From assembly GCA_037200445.1 (NCBI GenBank), contig JBBCGH010000001.1, positions 248,001 through 312,000 on the forward strand: a DNA stretch of 64,000 nt, read 5' to 3'. Positions 17,664-25,851 of this stretch are shown here, piece by piece. This DNA is from Alphaproteobacteria bacterium (GTDB lineage Bacteria > Pseudomonadota > Alphaproteobacteria > Rhizobiales > Xanthobacteraceae). Made by a program: the position numbers and the translations under genes. The first letter of the stretch is position 1. Each line of letters begins with the position of its first letter. The notes below the pieces were generated by a model, which was not told the origin of the DNA, made no database searches, and saw only the letters and a list, made by a program, of their open reading frames with translations.

Positions 17664-19698
17664 GGAGCGCGTTCAAAAGAAGATTCTAGAAGTCACCGCG
17701 TCGCTCGCGAAGTATGAGATGGACGTTTGGGCGAAGGTTGGCCCGGGTGTCCAAAGCACGCTGCTCGACGCAATAAGCGCCATCACGCCGGAGGGTCGTA
17801 TTCATAGCCGCGAACTTGTGATCGCCGTATGCGAAGCGGTTCTTTCGCCGGAGATTGAGGGGGCAGTCTGGAAGGCGAACTCCGTGATGTTGCGGACTGG
17901 AGCAGTCCCGGTAATTCCCGAAATTGCTAAGATTCGCGACAAAGCGATTTCGTTCCTCTTCGAACTTTTCAGGGCCGCGAGAACAGATGCGGAGCGGCGT
18001 GAGCTAATCGGCACGTTGCGACGGGCGGGCTATTCGGGCGGGCGAACTGAGACGGGCGATGAATTACTTAGGCTCACACTCTCCGATGCGACACGAGTTG
18101 TCGATTTCTTGTTGAAGGATGCCGGGCCGCTCTCATACGAGCTGATGGCATCGTTGGAACACGACTACTGGTACGACTATCGCCGCGCGCGCGACATCTC
18201 TACGTCGCGGTCAAGAGTGAATTGCCGCGAGATCGCCATTCAACTTATGATAGCTATTGAGAAGCTCCGTGACAAATTCAACGAAGATCCGACCTTCGCG
18301 AAGTTTAAGGTGCTCGTCGGATTTGAGTCGGTCTTCCCTCACCAGTGGAAGGAGCGCGATGATGACAAGGCCGACGACTACGCAGCGTTAGAGCAATATC
18401 GCACAGACCAAGCGAGTAAGTACGTCGATTCAGTTGACGATCAGAACGAGGCGGAATGGTTCGAGCTCATTGAGCGCATTGCATCGGTTGAGTCGAACGA
18501 CTTGGCGACGTTTCCGCCGTTTACTCGTTTCCTGACCCAGCTATCGAGTTCGAAGCCGAGGACTGCCGCACGCCTTTTAGATAAGGCGTCGGAAAGTGTG
18601 GCCAGATTTCTTCCTGCTATTCTCGCCGGACTGAATGAGAGCGGGGACAGTGAGACCTACGATGAGCAAGTCACACGCATTCTCCAGGGTAGGAAATATC
18701 TAGCAGAGCTGGCGCGTCATCTGCGTTTAGCTGAAGGAGCCAGTCTGGATCTTAAGGAGAGAACGCTACATCGTGCAATTGACGTTCAACACGATGTGGC
18801 TGTGGCGGAATGCTTGATAATGGCGATGGAGGCGAAGCCCCAAGACGTTCCGCCCAAGGAAAAGTTTTTTGAGTTAGCGATCCATTATCTCAACCGCAAG
18901 CAAGCTTTCTGGTGGGTGCGAGCTCATTGGATTGCTCGACAAGCCTCATCATTCTTCGCCTCGTTGTCGAAAGATCAGGCGAGTCTTCTCATGCCCGCCA
19001 TGGTCCATGCGCCAAGGGTTGAGTATCAGGTGGAACAAGTCCTGATTCAAATTGCCAAACACTATTCAGCACTCGTGTGGGAGTGCTTTGCGTCTCGCCT
19101 TGTTATCAAAAGAGAAGGGCTAGAGGAGCACTACGAAGCCATTCCCTACCAGCTCCACGGATTGGAAAAGGAGCTGTCGAAAGACGCGAAGCTTGCGATT
19201 AAATTTGGTCGAAAGATGTTTGAAGTCGATGCTCGATTATTCCGCTTTCGAGGAGGCCGCTTGCTAAGCGCGGCCTTTCCATCATGTCCGTCTAACTTTG
19301 CCAATGAGTTGGCTAAGCTAGCCTCTAAAGGCGTGGAAGCAGATGTGAAGTTTGTTCTTGCGGTGATGGAGAATTACCACGGCGAAGAGACGACGCAGGA
19401 AGTACTGAAGCAAGTCATCGCAAAATTTCCGAATGACGACAATATCCGGACTAGCGTCGTTATTAGCCTTGAAAACACAGGCGTCGTGATGGGTGAATTT
19501 GGCTTTGCCAACGCGCTTCGCGAGAAACTTGAAATCGCCCGCACGTGGCTGACTGACCCCCGGCCAGAAGTTCGTGCCTTCGCTGAAGGCCATATTCGGA
19601 GTCTTGAACTCCGGATTGCAAGCGAGCAACGACGGGCCGAAGAGCGGAAGGCTCTTCGGGAGCTAGAATACGACCGAGACGATGAACTCCCGGAATGA
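17656..19698 (+). CDS. Large helix-rich protein of unknown function, partner of the RelA-like gene
   Basis: A 680-residue protein starting at an ATG that overlaps the stop of the RelA/SpoT-like gene by 8 bases, so the two are translationally coupled. No family was recognised. It has no membrane segment or signal peptide, is rich in Leu, Ala, Glu and Lys, and its second half reads like a HEAT/ARM-type superhelix (PRVEYQVEQVLIQIAKHYSA, FVLAVMENYHGEETTQEVLK, WLTDPRPEVRAFAEGHIRSL). It ends in a charged tail (RRAEERKALRELEYDRDDELPE). Base composition matches the RelA-like gene and not the surroundings. It could neutralise, sense for, or scaffold the nucleotidyltransferase; this is inference from coupling alone. 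Confidence 0.8.
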   Translation: MNKERVQKKILEVTASLAKYEMDVWAKVGPGVQSTLLDAISAITPEGRIHSRELVIAVCEAVLSPEIEGAVWKANSVMLRTGAVPVIPEIAKIRDKAISFLFELFRAARTDAERRELIGTLRRAGYSGGRTETGDELLRLTLSDATRVVDFLLKDAGPLSYELMASLEHDYWYDYRRARDISTSRSRVNCREIAIQLMIAIEKLRDKFNEDPTFAKFKVLVGFESVFPHQWKERDDDKADDYAALEQYRTDQASKYVDSVDDQNEAEWFELIERIASVESNDLATFPPFTRFLTQLSSSKPRTAARLLDKASESVARFLPAILAGLNESGDSETYDEQVTRILQGRKYLAELARHLRLAEGASLDLKERTLHRAIDVQHDVAVAECLIMAMEAKPQDVPPKEKFFELAIHYLNRKQAFWWVRAHWIARQASSFFASLSKDQASLLMPAMVHAPRVEYQVEQVLIQIAKHYSALVWECFASRLVIKREGLEEHYEAIPYQLHGLEKELSKDAKLAIKFGRKMFEVDARLFRFRGGRLLSAAFPSCPSNFANELAKLASKGVEADVKFVLAVMENYHGEETTQEVLKQVIAKFPNDDNIRTSVVISLENTGVVMGEFGFANALREKLEIARTWLTDPRPEVRAFAEGHIRSLELRIASEQRRAEERKALRELEYDRDDELPE

Positions 19699-19721
19699 GT
19701 GATCTCGTGCAGTGAAATCGA

Positions 19722-19982
19722 GTGCCCCTCTCCACGTTCCCCATCACCCGTCGCTGGCCCGTGCAACATCCGGACTGCCTCCAGCTCTATTCGATCAACA
19801 CGCCGAGCGGCGTGAAGGTCTCGATCATGCTCGAAGAGACCGGCCTGTCCTACGAGGCGCATCTCGTCGATTTCGGCAAGGACGAGCAGAAGACGCCGGA
19901 GTTTCTCTCGCTCAATCGGAACGGCAAGATCTCGGCGATCATCGATCCGGACGGCCCGGGCGGAAAGCCGCTGCCCTCATGA
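19722..19982 (+). pseudogene. Truncated nu-class glutathione S-transferase (5' fragment)
   Basis: The frame from GTG 19722 gives 86 residues that match the first ~84 residues of the intact GST at 25,852 almost line for line (QLYSINTPSGVKVSIMLEET against QLYSLNTPNGVKVSIMLEET) and stops abruptly after GGKPLP, at the point where the intact copy continues LFESGAILGYLG. Only the thioredoxin-like half remains, without the C-terminal helical domain, so it is most likely non-functional. The DNA is diverged from the intact copy, so the duplication is not recent. It lies directly downstream of the RelA-like island. Confidence 0.8.
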
Positions 19983-20048
19983 GCAGACGGTGCCGTTCTC
20001 GACCGCCTCGCTGTATGAAATATCTCAGGGCGCCTGGTGTTGGACCAT

Positions 20049-20088
20049 TTGACAACACCTCTCCCATGTTGGTATAAACTCCAACATG
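20049..20088 (+). promoter_or_regulatory. Promoter and palindromic operator of the TumE/TumA pair
   Basis: A TTGACA (20049-20054) and a TATAAA (20073-20078) are separated by 18 bases. An 8-base inverted repeat CATGTTGG-N8-CCAACATG (20065-20088) covers the -10 box and the start codon itself, a typical position for an autoregulatory toxin-antitoxin repressor. With transcription expected to begin about 7 bases after the -10 box, the message would be essentially leaderless. Confidence 0.75.
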
Positions 20089-20370
20089 CGCGCCGAGCCG
20101 CTGCTGGATGAGCGGCATGTTCTGGACGAGGTCACGTTCGTCGAGCTCGTCATCTGGCGGCTGCCGCGTCCGCTAAGCGGCTCGCGGCATTCGTTCAAGT
20201 ATCGGCTCGCGCTGGTTCGTGAGGGTGTTTGCGTTCTGCGTTACGATAACGAGGCCGGCAAGGGCGACCATCGGCACCTGCGCGAGCGGGAGACGCCCTA
20301 CCGTTTTGTCGACCTCGATACCTTGCTGGCCGATTTCTGGGCCGACGTCGAAAGCCGGAGGCGCGAATGA
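20086..20370 (+). CDS. tumE: TumE-type toxin (DUF6516-like) of a toxin-antitoxin pair
   Basis: A 94-residue protein with the family pattern: an N-terminal VELVIWRLPRPLSGSRHSFKYRL segment, a central VCVLRYDNEAGKGDHRHLRERE stretch rich in His and Glu, and YRFVDLDTLLADFWADV near the end. Such proteins are found next to a winged-helix antitoxin and are annotated as TumE-family toxins. The start is fixed by the promoter geometry, because the ATG lies within the operator. Its stop overlaps the antitoxin ATG (ATGA). The toxin target is not known to me. Confidence 0.7.
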   Translation: MRAEPLLDERHVLDEVTFVELVIWRLPRPLSGSRHSFKYRLALVREGVCVLRYDNEAGKGDHRHLRERETPYRFVDLDTLLADFWADVESRRRE

Positions 20371-20708
20371 CGATCGTCACGCTGCAAGTCTCCTCACTCG
20401 AGGCGGTGAAGAAACGCGCCGCGCGTGCTTTTCGCGGCGAGAAGCAGGGCGCGCGCATCACCTTCGCGTCGCCGGAGCTCTTGTTCAAGCTTTTGACGGC
20501 GAAACGCTGGGAGCTGATCCGCACCATGACCGGCGCCGGCGCCATGACCATCCGCGAGGCGGCGCGCCGCGTTAACCGCGACGTGAAGGCCGTGCATGGC
20601 GATGTGCGTGCGCTGCTCGACTGCGGCGTGTTGCGGCGGACCGAGAAAGGGCTGATCGTCTTTCCCTTCGAGGCGGTGCATCTCGATGTGACGCTGCGCG
20701 CCGCGTAA
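20367..20708 (+). CDS. tumA: TumA-type antitoxin, winged-helix DNA-binding protein
   Basis: A 113-residue protein of the HVO_A0114-like helix-turn-helix group: AKRWELIRTMTGAGAMTIREAARRVNRDVKAVHGDVRALLDCGVLRRTEKGLIVFPFEAVHLDV reads as a complete winged helix with the recognition helix around VNRDVKAVHGDVRAL. Its N-terminus (VTLQVSSLEAVKKRAARAF) probably wraps the toxin. The ATG overlaps the toxin stop by four bases, so the order is toxin first, antitoxin second. The palindrome over the promoter at 20065-20088 is the likely binding site. Confidence 0.7.
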   Translation: MTIVTLQVSSLEAVKKRAARAFRGEKQGARITFASPELLFKLLTAKRWELIRTMTGAGAMTIREAARRVNRDVKAVHGDVRALLDCGVLRRTEKGLIVFPFEAVHLDVTLRAA

Positions 20709-20797
20709 CTGCCGATTGAGCCTCGGCCACGCACTATTGCCCGACCCGGCCGTCATTCACTAGCCTCTGCTGCAGAAACTTCCGGCCACCCCTCGCC

Positions 20798-22306
20798 ATG
20801 AACATCCAGACCCCGCTCCGCGCCACCACCACCAGCGCCGACACCACCGAGCATTTCGACGTGCTCATCGTCGGGGCGGGGATATCGGGCGTGGGCGCGG
20901 CGTATCACCTGACCGCGCAGTGTCCGGGCACGACATTCGTCGCGCTGGAGACGCAGCAAAGCTTTGGCGGAACGTGGCTGACCCATCGCTATCCGGGCAT
21001 CCGCTCGGACAGCGATCTGCACACCTTCGGCTATCGCTTCAAGCCGTGGACCTCGGCGCCGATCGCGACCGCGGAGGAAATCCTGGCGTACATGGGCGAG
21101 GTGATCGAGGAGAACGCGCTCGGTCCGCATATCCGCTATCGGCACACGATCCTGTCGGCGTTGTGGTCGAGCGCGGAGAATCTCTGGACCATCGAGGCGG
21201 TTCGGAGCGACACCGGGCAGCGGCTCACCTTCACGGCGAATTTCTTCTGGGCGTGCCAGGGCTACTACCGCCATTCCGAAGGCTACACGCCGGAGTGGAA
21301 GGGCGTGGCGGATTTCAAGGGCCGCATCGTGCATCCCCAGCTTTGGCCCGACGACCTCGATTACAGGGGAAAGAACGTCGTGGTGATCGGCTCGGGCGCC
21401 ACCGCGGCGACACTCATCCCCGCCATCGCGAGCGAATGCGCGCACGTCACGATGCTGCAGCGCTCGCCGACCTTCTTCCGCACCGGCCGCAACGCGATCG
21501 AGATCGCCGAGGAGCTGCGCAAGTTGCAGATCGACGAATCGTGGATCCACGAGGTCGTCCGGCGCAAGATCACCTATGAGCAGACGGTGTTCACGCAGCG
21601 CTCGTTCAGCGAGCCCCAGAAAGTGACGAAGGAATTGCTCGGCGCGGTCAGCGCGATCCTCGGCCCCGGCTACGACATGGAGACGCACTTCACGCCGCGC
21701 TACCGGCCATGGCGGCAGCGCATCGCGTTCGTGCCGGATGGCGATCTGTTTCACAGCATCAGGTCGGGCAAGGCGTCGGTGGTGACCGACGAGATCGACC
21801 GCTTCGTCGCGACCGGCATTCTCCTGAAATCGGGCAAGACGCTTCAAGCCGACATCATCGTCACCGCCACCGGCTTTCATCTCAGCGCGCTCGGGGATAT
21901 CGATTTCGTGATCGACGGCAAGCCGCTCGCACTCGCCGATACCGTCACCTATCGGGGCATGATGTTCACCGGGGTGCCCAACCTGGTTTGGGTGTTCGGC
22001 TATTTCCGCGCGAGCTGGACGCTGCGGGTCGATCTCGTCGCCGACTTCGTGTGCGGGCTGCTCAAGCACATGCAGCAGATCGGGGCGCGAAAGGTTACGC
22101 CGGCGCTGCGGCCCGAGGACAAGGACATGCCGCTGTTGGACTGGATCGATCCGGAGAATTTCAATCCCGGCTACATGATGCGCGGCATGCATTTGCTGCC
22201 GAAGCGTGGCGACAAGCCGGAATGGCAGCACAGCCAGGATTACTGGAACGAGCGCACCCAGTTCGCCGCGATCGATTTCAACGACAGCGCATTTGTTTAC
22301 GCGTAA
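20798..22306 (+). CDS. Flavin-containing (Baeyer-Villiger type) monooxygenase
   Basis: A 502-residue class B flavoprotein monooxygenase that uses FAD and NADPH. Visible motifs are the FAD-binding VLIVGAGISG at 22-31, the class signature FKGRIVHPQLWP from residue 173 (FxGxxxHxxxW/P pattern), the NADPH-binding VVVIGSGATAAT, and the ATG motif VTATGF. Overall form resembles EthA-like enzymes, which oxidise ketones, thioethers or thioamides; the substrate here is unknown. There is no neighbouring acetoacetate or ester-hydrolase gene to suggest a catabolic pathway. It ends 107 bases before the CadC-like regulator on the same strand. Confidence 0.9.
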   Translation: MNIQTPLRATTTSADTTEHFDVLIVGAGISGVGAAYHLTAQCPGTTFVALETQQSFGGTWLTHRYPGIRSDSDLHTFGYRFKPWTSAPIATAEEILAYMGEVIEENALGPHIRYRHTILSALWSSAENLWTIEAVRSDTGQRLTFTANFFWACQGYYRHSEGYTPEWKGVADFKGRIVHPQLWPDDLDYRGKNVVVIGSGATAATLIPAIASECAHVTMLQRSPTFFRTGRNAIEIAEELRKLQIDESWIHEVVRRKITYEQTVFTQRSFSEPQKVTKELLGAVSAILGPGYDMETHFTPRYRPWRQRIAFVPDGDLFHSIRSGKASVVTDEIDRFVATGILLKSGKTLQADIIVTATGFHLSALGDIDFVIDGKPLALADTVTYRGMMFTGVPNLVWVFGYFRASWTLRVDLVADFVCGLLKHMQQIGARKVTPALRPEDKDMPLLDWIDPENFNPGYMMRGMHLLPKRGDKPEWQHSQDYWNERTQFAAIDFNDSAFVYA

Positions 22307-22412
22307 GGCTGTAACCGGCAGGCCGAACGTCGGCGTCGTGTCGCTGGGAAGTGATGACGGCGGCTCCGGCTAGTTTGCTAGACTCGGCGCCGGCATTCGC
22401 GCACGCTGCGAG

Positions 22413-24188
22413 ATGAAAATGGCCCCCGACGGCGCCGAACCGGTAAACCAGCCGCCAGCAAGGCGCCTGCGCTTCGACCGGTATGTGCTCGACCTCGATC
22501 GCGGCAGCCTGCTTCGCGACGGGGCTGAGATTACGCTGCGGCCGAAGACTTTCGCGGTGTTGCTGCACCTTGTCGAAAATCCGAACCGTCTTGTCTCGAA
22601 GGAAGATCTCTTTGGCGCGGTCTGGCCGAACATCGCGGTGACCGACGACGCGCTGGTGCAAAGCATTGGCGAGCTGCGCCGCGCGCTTGGCGACGACGGG
22701 CCGCGCCTGATCAGGACGGTTCCGCGCCGCGGATACCGGCTGGAATCGGACGTCTCGGCCGATCCGGAAGCCGGACTCTCCGCCGCTGCGCCTCCGGTCG
22801 CGGCGCCGCGAACCCAGGACGCCGTTGCGGCGTCCGAGCAGGCGACCATATCGTCGCGGCGGTCATTCGCGATGTTGCGCTGGGCGCTCGCGCTTGGGGC
22901 CGCGCTGGCCATGGCGCTGCTGTGGGCAGGCGCCGCGTCCGACTGGAGATTTTTTGCCGGCCGGCCCGGGGCGACAGTCGAGACTGTGCGGCCTGGGGCG
23001 AAGCCCGCAATCGCCGTCCTGCCATTCGAGAATCAGGGTGAAGACCGAACGCGTGACTATTTCGCGGATGGGCTGACGCAGGACATCATTGCGGCGCTGG
23101 GGCGCTTTTCCGAGCTGACCGTGATGTCATGGAATGCGGTCTTCCCCTACAAGAACAAGCATACGGCTCCGGCCGAGATCGGCCGCGCGCTCGCGGTCCG
23201 CTATCAGCTTGAAGGCAGTGTGCGCGAGAGCGAAGGGCGCGTGCGGGTGACCGCACAGCTCGTCGACGCGAACGGGCATGTGCTCTGGTCCGGCAGTTTC
23301 GATGAGCCGCGCGCCGAGCTGTTCGCGCTGCAAGACAAGATCACGACCGAGATTGCACGGCGGCTCCCCGTCCAGCTCACGCAGATCGAGCAGCGGCGCG
23401 TGCAGGCGCGGCCCACCGAAAACCTCGAAGCCTACGACTATGTGTTGCGCGCGAGGCCGGCCTCGCAGCGTCCGGCGCGCGCCAGCATCGTGGAAGCGCG
23501 TGAGCTGTTGCGCCGCGCGATCGCACTCGATCCGAATTACGCGTCAGCCTATGCGGGGCTTGCCGACACCTATCACATCGCGACCGTGATGGGGTGGGCG
23601 GAGTCCCCGACGGAGTTTCTCGGCCGCGCCGCAGAGCTTGCCAACAAGGCGCTGAGTCTGAACGAATCCGAAGTGCACGCGCGCAGCATCCTCGGCCGCA
23701 TTCACATCTTCTATCGCCGCTACGAGCAGGCCAAAGCCGAGATCGATCGCGCGATCGCGATCAATCCCAACGATGCGGATGGCCTCGCCGGCCGCGGCAA
23801 TATCCTGATGTGGTCGGGGCAGACCGACGCGGCGATCGAAACACTGGAGCTCGCACAGCGGATCGATCCCGAGCTCAACCCCTTCGATCGGTCTGCATTG
23901 AGTCTCGCCTATTATCTCAAGCAGCGCTACGACGCGGCGATCGAACAGGCGGAGCTCAATCTGCGCCGGACCGAGGGTGCAAATTTCAGCCGCATCGTGC
24001 TCGCCGCCGCGGACGCACAGCTCAACCGGACCGAAGAGACCGCGCAGGCCGTGGCGGCGATCCACCGGCTCGATCCGACATTCGACGCGCAGGAGTTCGG
24101 GACCAAGTTTCTCAGCGTTGATGATCTCGCACACCTGCGCGAGGGTCTGCGCAAGGCCGGCTTGATGGCGCCGGAGTCCAGGCCGTGA
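22413..24188 (+). CDS. CadC-like membrane-anchored winged-helix regulator with TPR domain
   Basis: A 591-residue one-component regulator. Residues 19-110 form an OmpR-type winged helix (LRFDRYVLDLDRGSLLRDG ... IRTVPRRGYRLE). A single transmembrane helix lies at about 153-175, followed in the periplasm by a TolB-N/FlgO-like domain (PAIAVLPFENQGEDRTRDYF, ADGLTQDIIAAL) and TPR units at about 360-560. This class senses a periplasmic condition and binds DNA from the membrane. Target genes are unknown; the flavin monooxygenase upstream and the YHS gene downstream are candidates by position only. Confidence 0.88.
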   Translation: MKMAPDGAEPVNQPPARRLRFDRYVLDLDRGSLLRDGAEITLRPKTFAVLLHLVENPNRLVSKEDLFGAVWPNIAVTDDALVQSIGELRRALGDDGPRLIRTVPRRGYRLESDVSADPEAGLSAAAPPVAAPRTQDAVAASEQATISSRRSFAMLRWALALGAALAMALLWAGAASDWRFFAGRPGATVETVRPGAKPAIAVLPFENQGEDRTRDYFADGLTQDIIAALGRFSELTVMSWNAVFPYKNKHTAPAEIGRALAVRYQLEGSVRESEGRVRVTAQLVDANGHVLWSGSFDEPRAELFALQDKITTEIARRLPVQLTQIEQRRVQARPTENLEAYDYVLRARPASQRPARASIVEARELLRRAIALDPNYASAYAGLADTYHIATVMGWAESPTEFLGRAAELANKALSLNESEVHARSILGRIHIFYRRYEQAKAEIDRAIAINPNDADGLAGRGNILMWSGQTDAAIETLELAQRIDPELNPFDRSALSLAYYLKQRYDAAIEQAELNLRRTEGANFSRIVLAAADAQLNRTEETAQAVAAIHRLDPTFDAQEFGTKFLSVDDLAHLREGLRKAGLMAPESRP

Positions 24189-24206
24189 CCGCTAGATTTT
24201 TTGTTT

Positions 24207-24279
24207 GAGCATGATCTTTTCCGAAAACCGGTTCCCGTCCCCGATCGGGGTCGAGGACATGCTTTTCGGGATCATGCTC
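24207..24279. repeat. CGAAAACCGGT-type dispersed repeat
   Basis: A long imperfect palindrome with outer arms GAGCATGATC/GATCATGCTC and the inner motif TCCGAAAACCGGT, ending in TTTTCGGGATCATG. Relatives occur at 36,830, 44,847, 47,452 and 62,670. It joins the 3' ends of the CadC-like gene and the YHS gene and touches the YHS stop codon. Confidence 0.8.
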
Positions 24280-24737
24280 TACTCCTTCGGCAGGATGGTC
24301 CGGTTCTGGTTTGCCTTGACGACGTTCGCGGCAAGATCGTTCTGGAACAGGACGGGTCCCGCTGGCGCCGGACTGCCGAACACGTAAAGCTTGCCCTCGC
24401 TGATCAGCCAGTTTTCCGGGTTCGCGACCACGATCTGACCTTTCGCGAGCGCCATTGCGCAGTAATTGCCGAACTGCGGCGCATAGCGCACCGGGTCCGC
24501 CTTGAAGCGATCGCGGTGCTCGGCGCTGACGAACAGATAGCGGTGGTCGTCCCAGTCGTAGGCGAACTCGGGCGCGCCCTTTGTCGGCTTCCCCAGCGTG
24601 AAATACGCCACCGGGTCGTAGCCCTTGATGGCGAGCGGAAAATCCGCCGCCCCCGCGGATGGGGCCCCGAGGGCGAAAGCGGTCGCGGCGAGCGCCACGA
24701 GGTGAAGGGCGGTTCGGCGGCTCAGGGCGGCTGTCAT
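24279..24737 (-). CDS. Exported YHS-domain protein
   Basis: A 152-residue protein with a signal peptide (SRRTALHLVALAATAFALGAPSAGA; the twin Arg hints at the Tat route) and one YHS domain: KGYDPVAYFTLGKPTKGAPEF, then FVSAEHRDRFKADPVRYAPQFGNYCAMAL. YHS domains are small Cys-containing modules thought to bind metal, and many periplasmic examples lie near metal or redox genes. The ATG at 24737 is chosen because the signal peptide begins there. The gene faces the CadC-like regulator gene across a dispersed repeat. Confidence 0.85.
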   Translation of the reverse strand: MTAALSRRTALHLVALAATAFALGAPSAGAADFPLAIKGYDPVAYFTLGKPTKGAPEFAYDWDDHRYLFVSAEHRDRFKADPVRYAPQFGNYCAMALAKGQIVVANPENWLISEGKLYVFGSPAPAGPVLFQNDLAANVVKANQNRTILPKE

Positions 24738-24864
24738 GATCCGTGCTCCTGCGATGATGGGGGCCAATCGACCCCGCAAGGCAATCAGAACGGTCCGCTC
24801 CGGTAACGAGGAAGGCCGAAGGAAACACCGAAAAAACACCGAAATTTGGGCCGCCGTGAACATC

Positions 24865-25740
24865 TTACCCCCGCTCGATCGGCAACGCCGCATCTTTCGC
24901 CCATTCGCCCATCGAGCCGTCATAGAGCGCGAGGTCGTCGTAACCGAGCTGGTGCATCAGGAAGAGATCGATGGTGGCCGAGATGCCGCCGCCGCAATAG
25001 CAGATGACCCGCTTGTCCTTGGTCGCGCCCTGCGCGGCGAATTTCGCGGCCGCGTCGGCGAGTGTCGTGAAGCCCTTGGTGGCGCGGTCGATCAGGGTTG
25101 CGGCCGAGACGTTGACGCTGCCGGGGACGCGTCCGGGCCGGCCGTAGCGGCTCGGCTCGAGGCCCGCATGGAATTGCGGCCCGAGCGCGTTCACCGTGAC
25201 GGTGTCCGGCGCGCCGATCGCGGCTTGTGTCGCGTGCTTGTCGGCGAACATCCCTGGCCGCGGCCGCGCCTTGAAGCTGGCGGCCGGATAGTCCCTCGGG
25301 TCGCCGCTTTCGATTGGGCGCCCCTCGGCCTTCCATTTGTCGAAGCCGCCGTCGAGCACCGCGGCCTTGTCGAAGCCGAGCGCGCGCAGCATCCACCAGA
25401 AGCGCGTCGACCACATCATGCTGCCGATGCTGTAGAGCACGACGCGCCCGCCCTCGCCGATGCCGTGGCGCGCGAACGCGGCTTCGAGCTGCGCGATATC
25501 CGGCATCATGAACCAGGGCCGCTGGCTCTTGTCGGAGAACTCGCCCTGCAGGTCGAGAAAGTTCGCGCCGGGAATGTGCGCCTCGCGAAAGGTCGCGAGC
25601 CCCGGCACCGGCAGGTACGGCTCGTCAACGCCGGGCGGCGGCGGATTGTTGTAGGTCGTACAGTCGTAGATCCGCAGGCGCGGGTCGCCGAGGCAGGCGG
25701 CAAGCGCTTCCGTTGAGATGATGGCGTTCGGGTCGCGCAT
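24865..25740 (-). CDS. Two-domain sulfurtransferase (rhodanese / 3-mercaptopyruvate type)
   Basis: A 291-residue protein with tandem rhodanese domains. The N-terminal one (HIPGANFLDLQGEF, then VVLYSIGSMMWSTRFWWML) lacks the catalytic Cys, as usual. The C-terminal one carries the active-site loop VICYCGGGISATIDLFL, in which the Cys of CGGGIS is the sulfur carrier. The loop differs from the CGSGVT of mercaptopyruvate enzymes and the CRKGVT of thiosulfate enzymes, so the donor cannot be called. The start at 25740 (MRDPNAIISTEALA) fits the family; the long open frame upstream is antisense to the GST gene. Confidence 0.88.
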   Translation of the reverse strand: MRDPNAIISTEALAACLGDPRLRIYDCTTYNNPPPPGVDEPYLPVPGLATFREAHIPGANFLDLQGEFSDKSQRPWFMMPDIAQLEAAFARHGIGEGGRVVLYSIGSMMWSTRFWWMLRALGFDKAAVLDGGFDKWKAEGRPIESGDPRDYPAASFKARPRPGMFADKHATQAAIGAPDTVTVNALGPQFHAGLEPSRYGRPGRVPGSVNVSAATLIDRATKGFTTLADAAAKFAAQGATKDKRVICYCGGGISATIDLFLMHQLGYDDLALYDGSMGEWAKDAALPIERG

Positions 25741-25851
25741 GGGTGGCTCCGGCGGGCGGAGCGGGATGATAGGGAATGGCTGCCGGAAGGCGAGTCTTGA
25801 TGGCGGTAGGGCGCGTTGCCATCTCTCTGCCAGACCGCTGGAGATTTTTGA

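Noticed and set aside
20753-22231. A 492-codon frame opposite the flavin monooxygenase
   Set aside because: The monooxygenase has complete FAD and NADPH motifs on the other strand; the antisense translation is low-complexity Arg/Ala/Asp.
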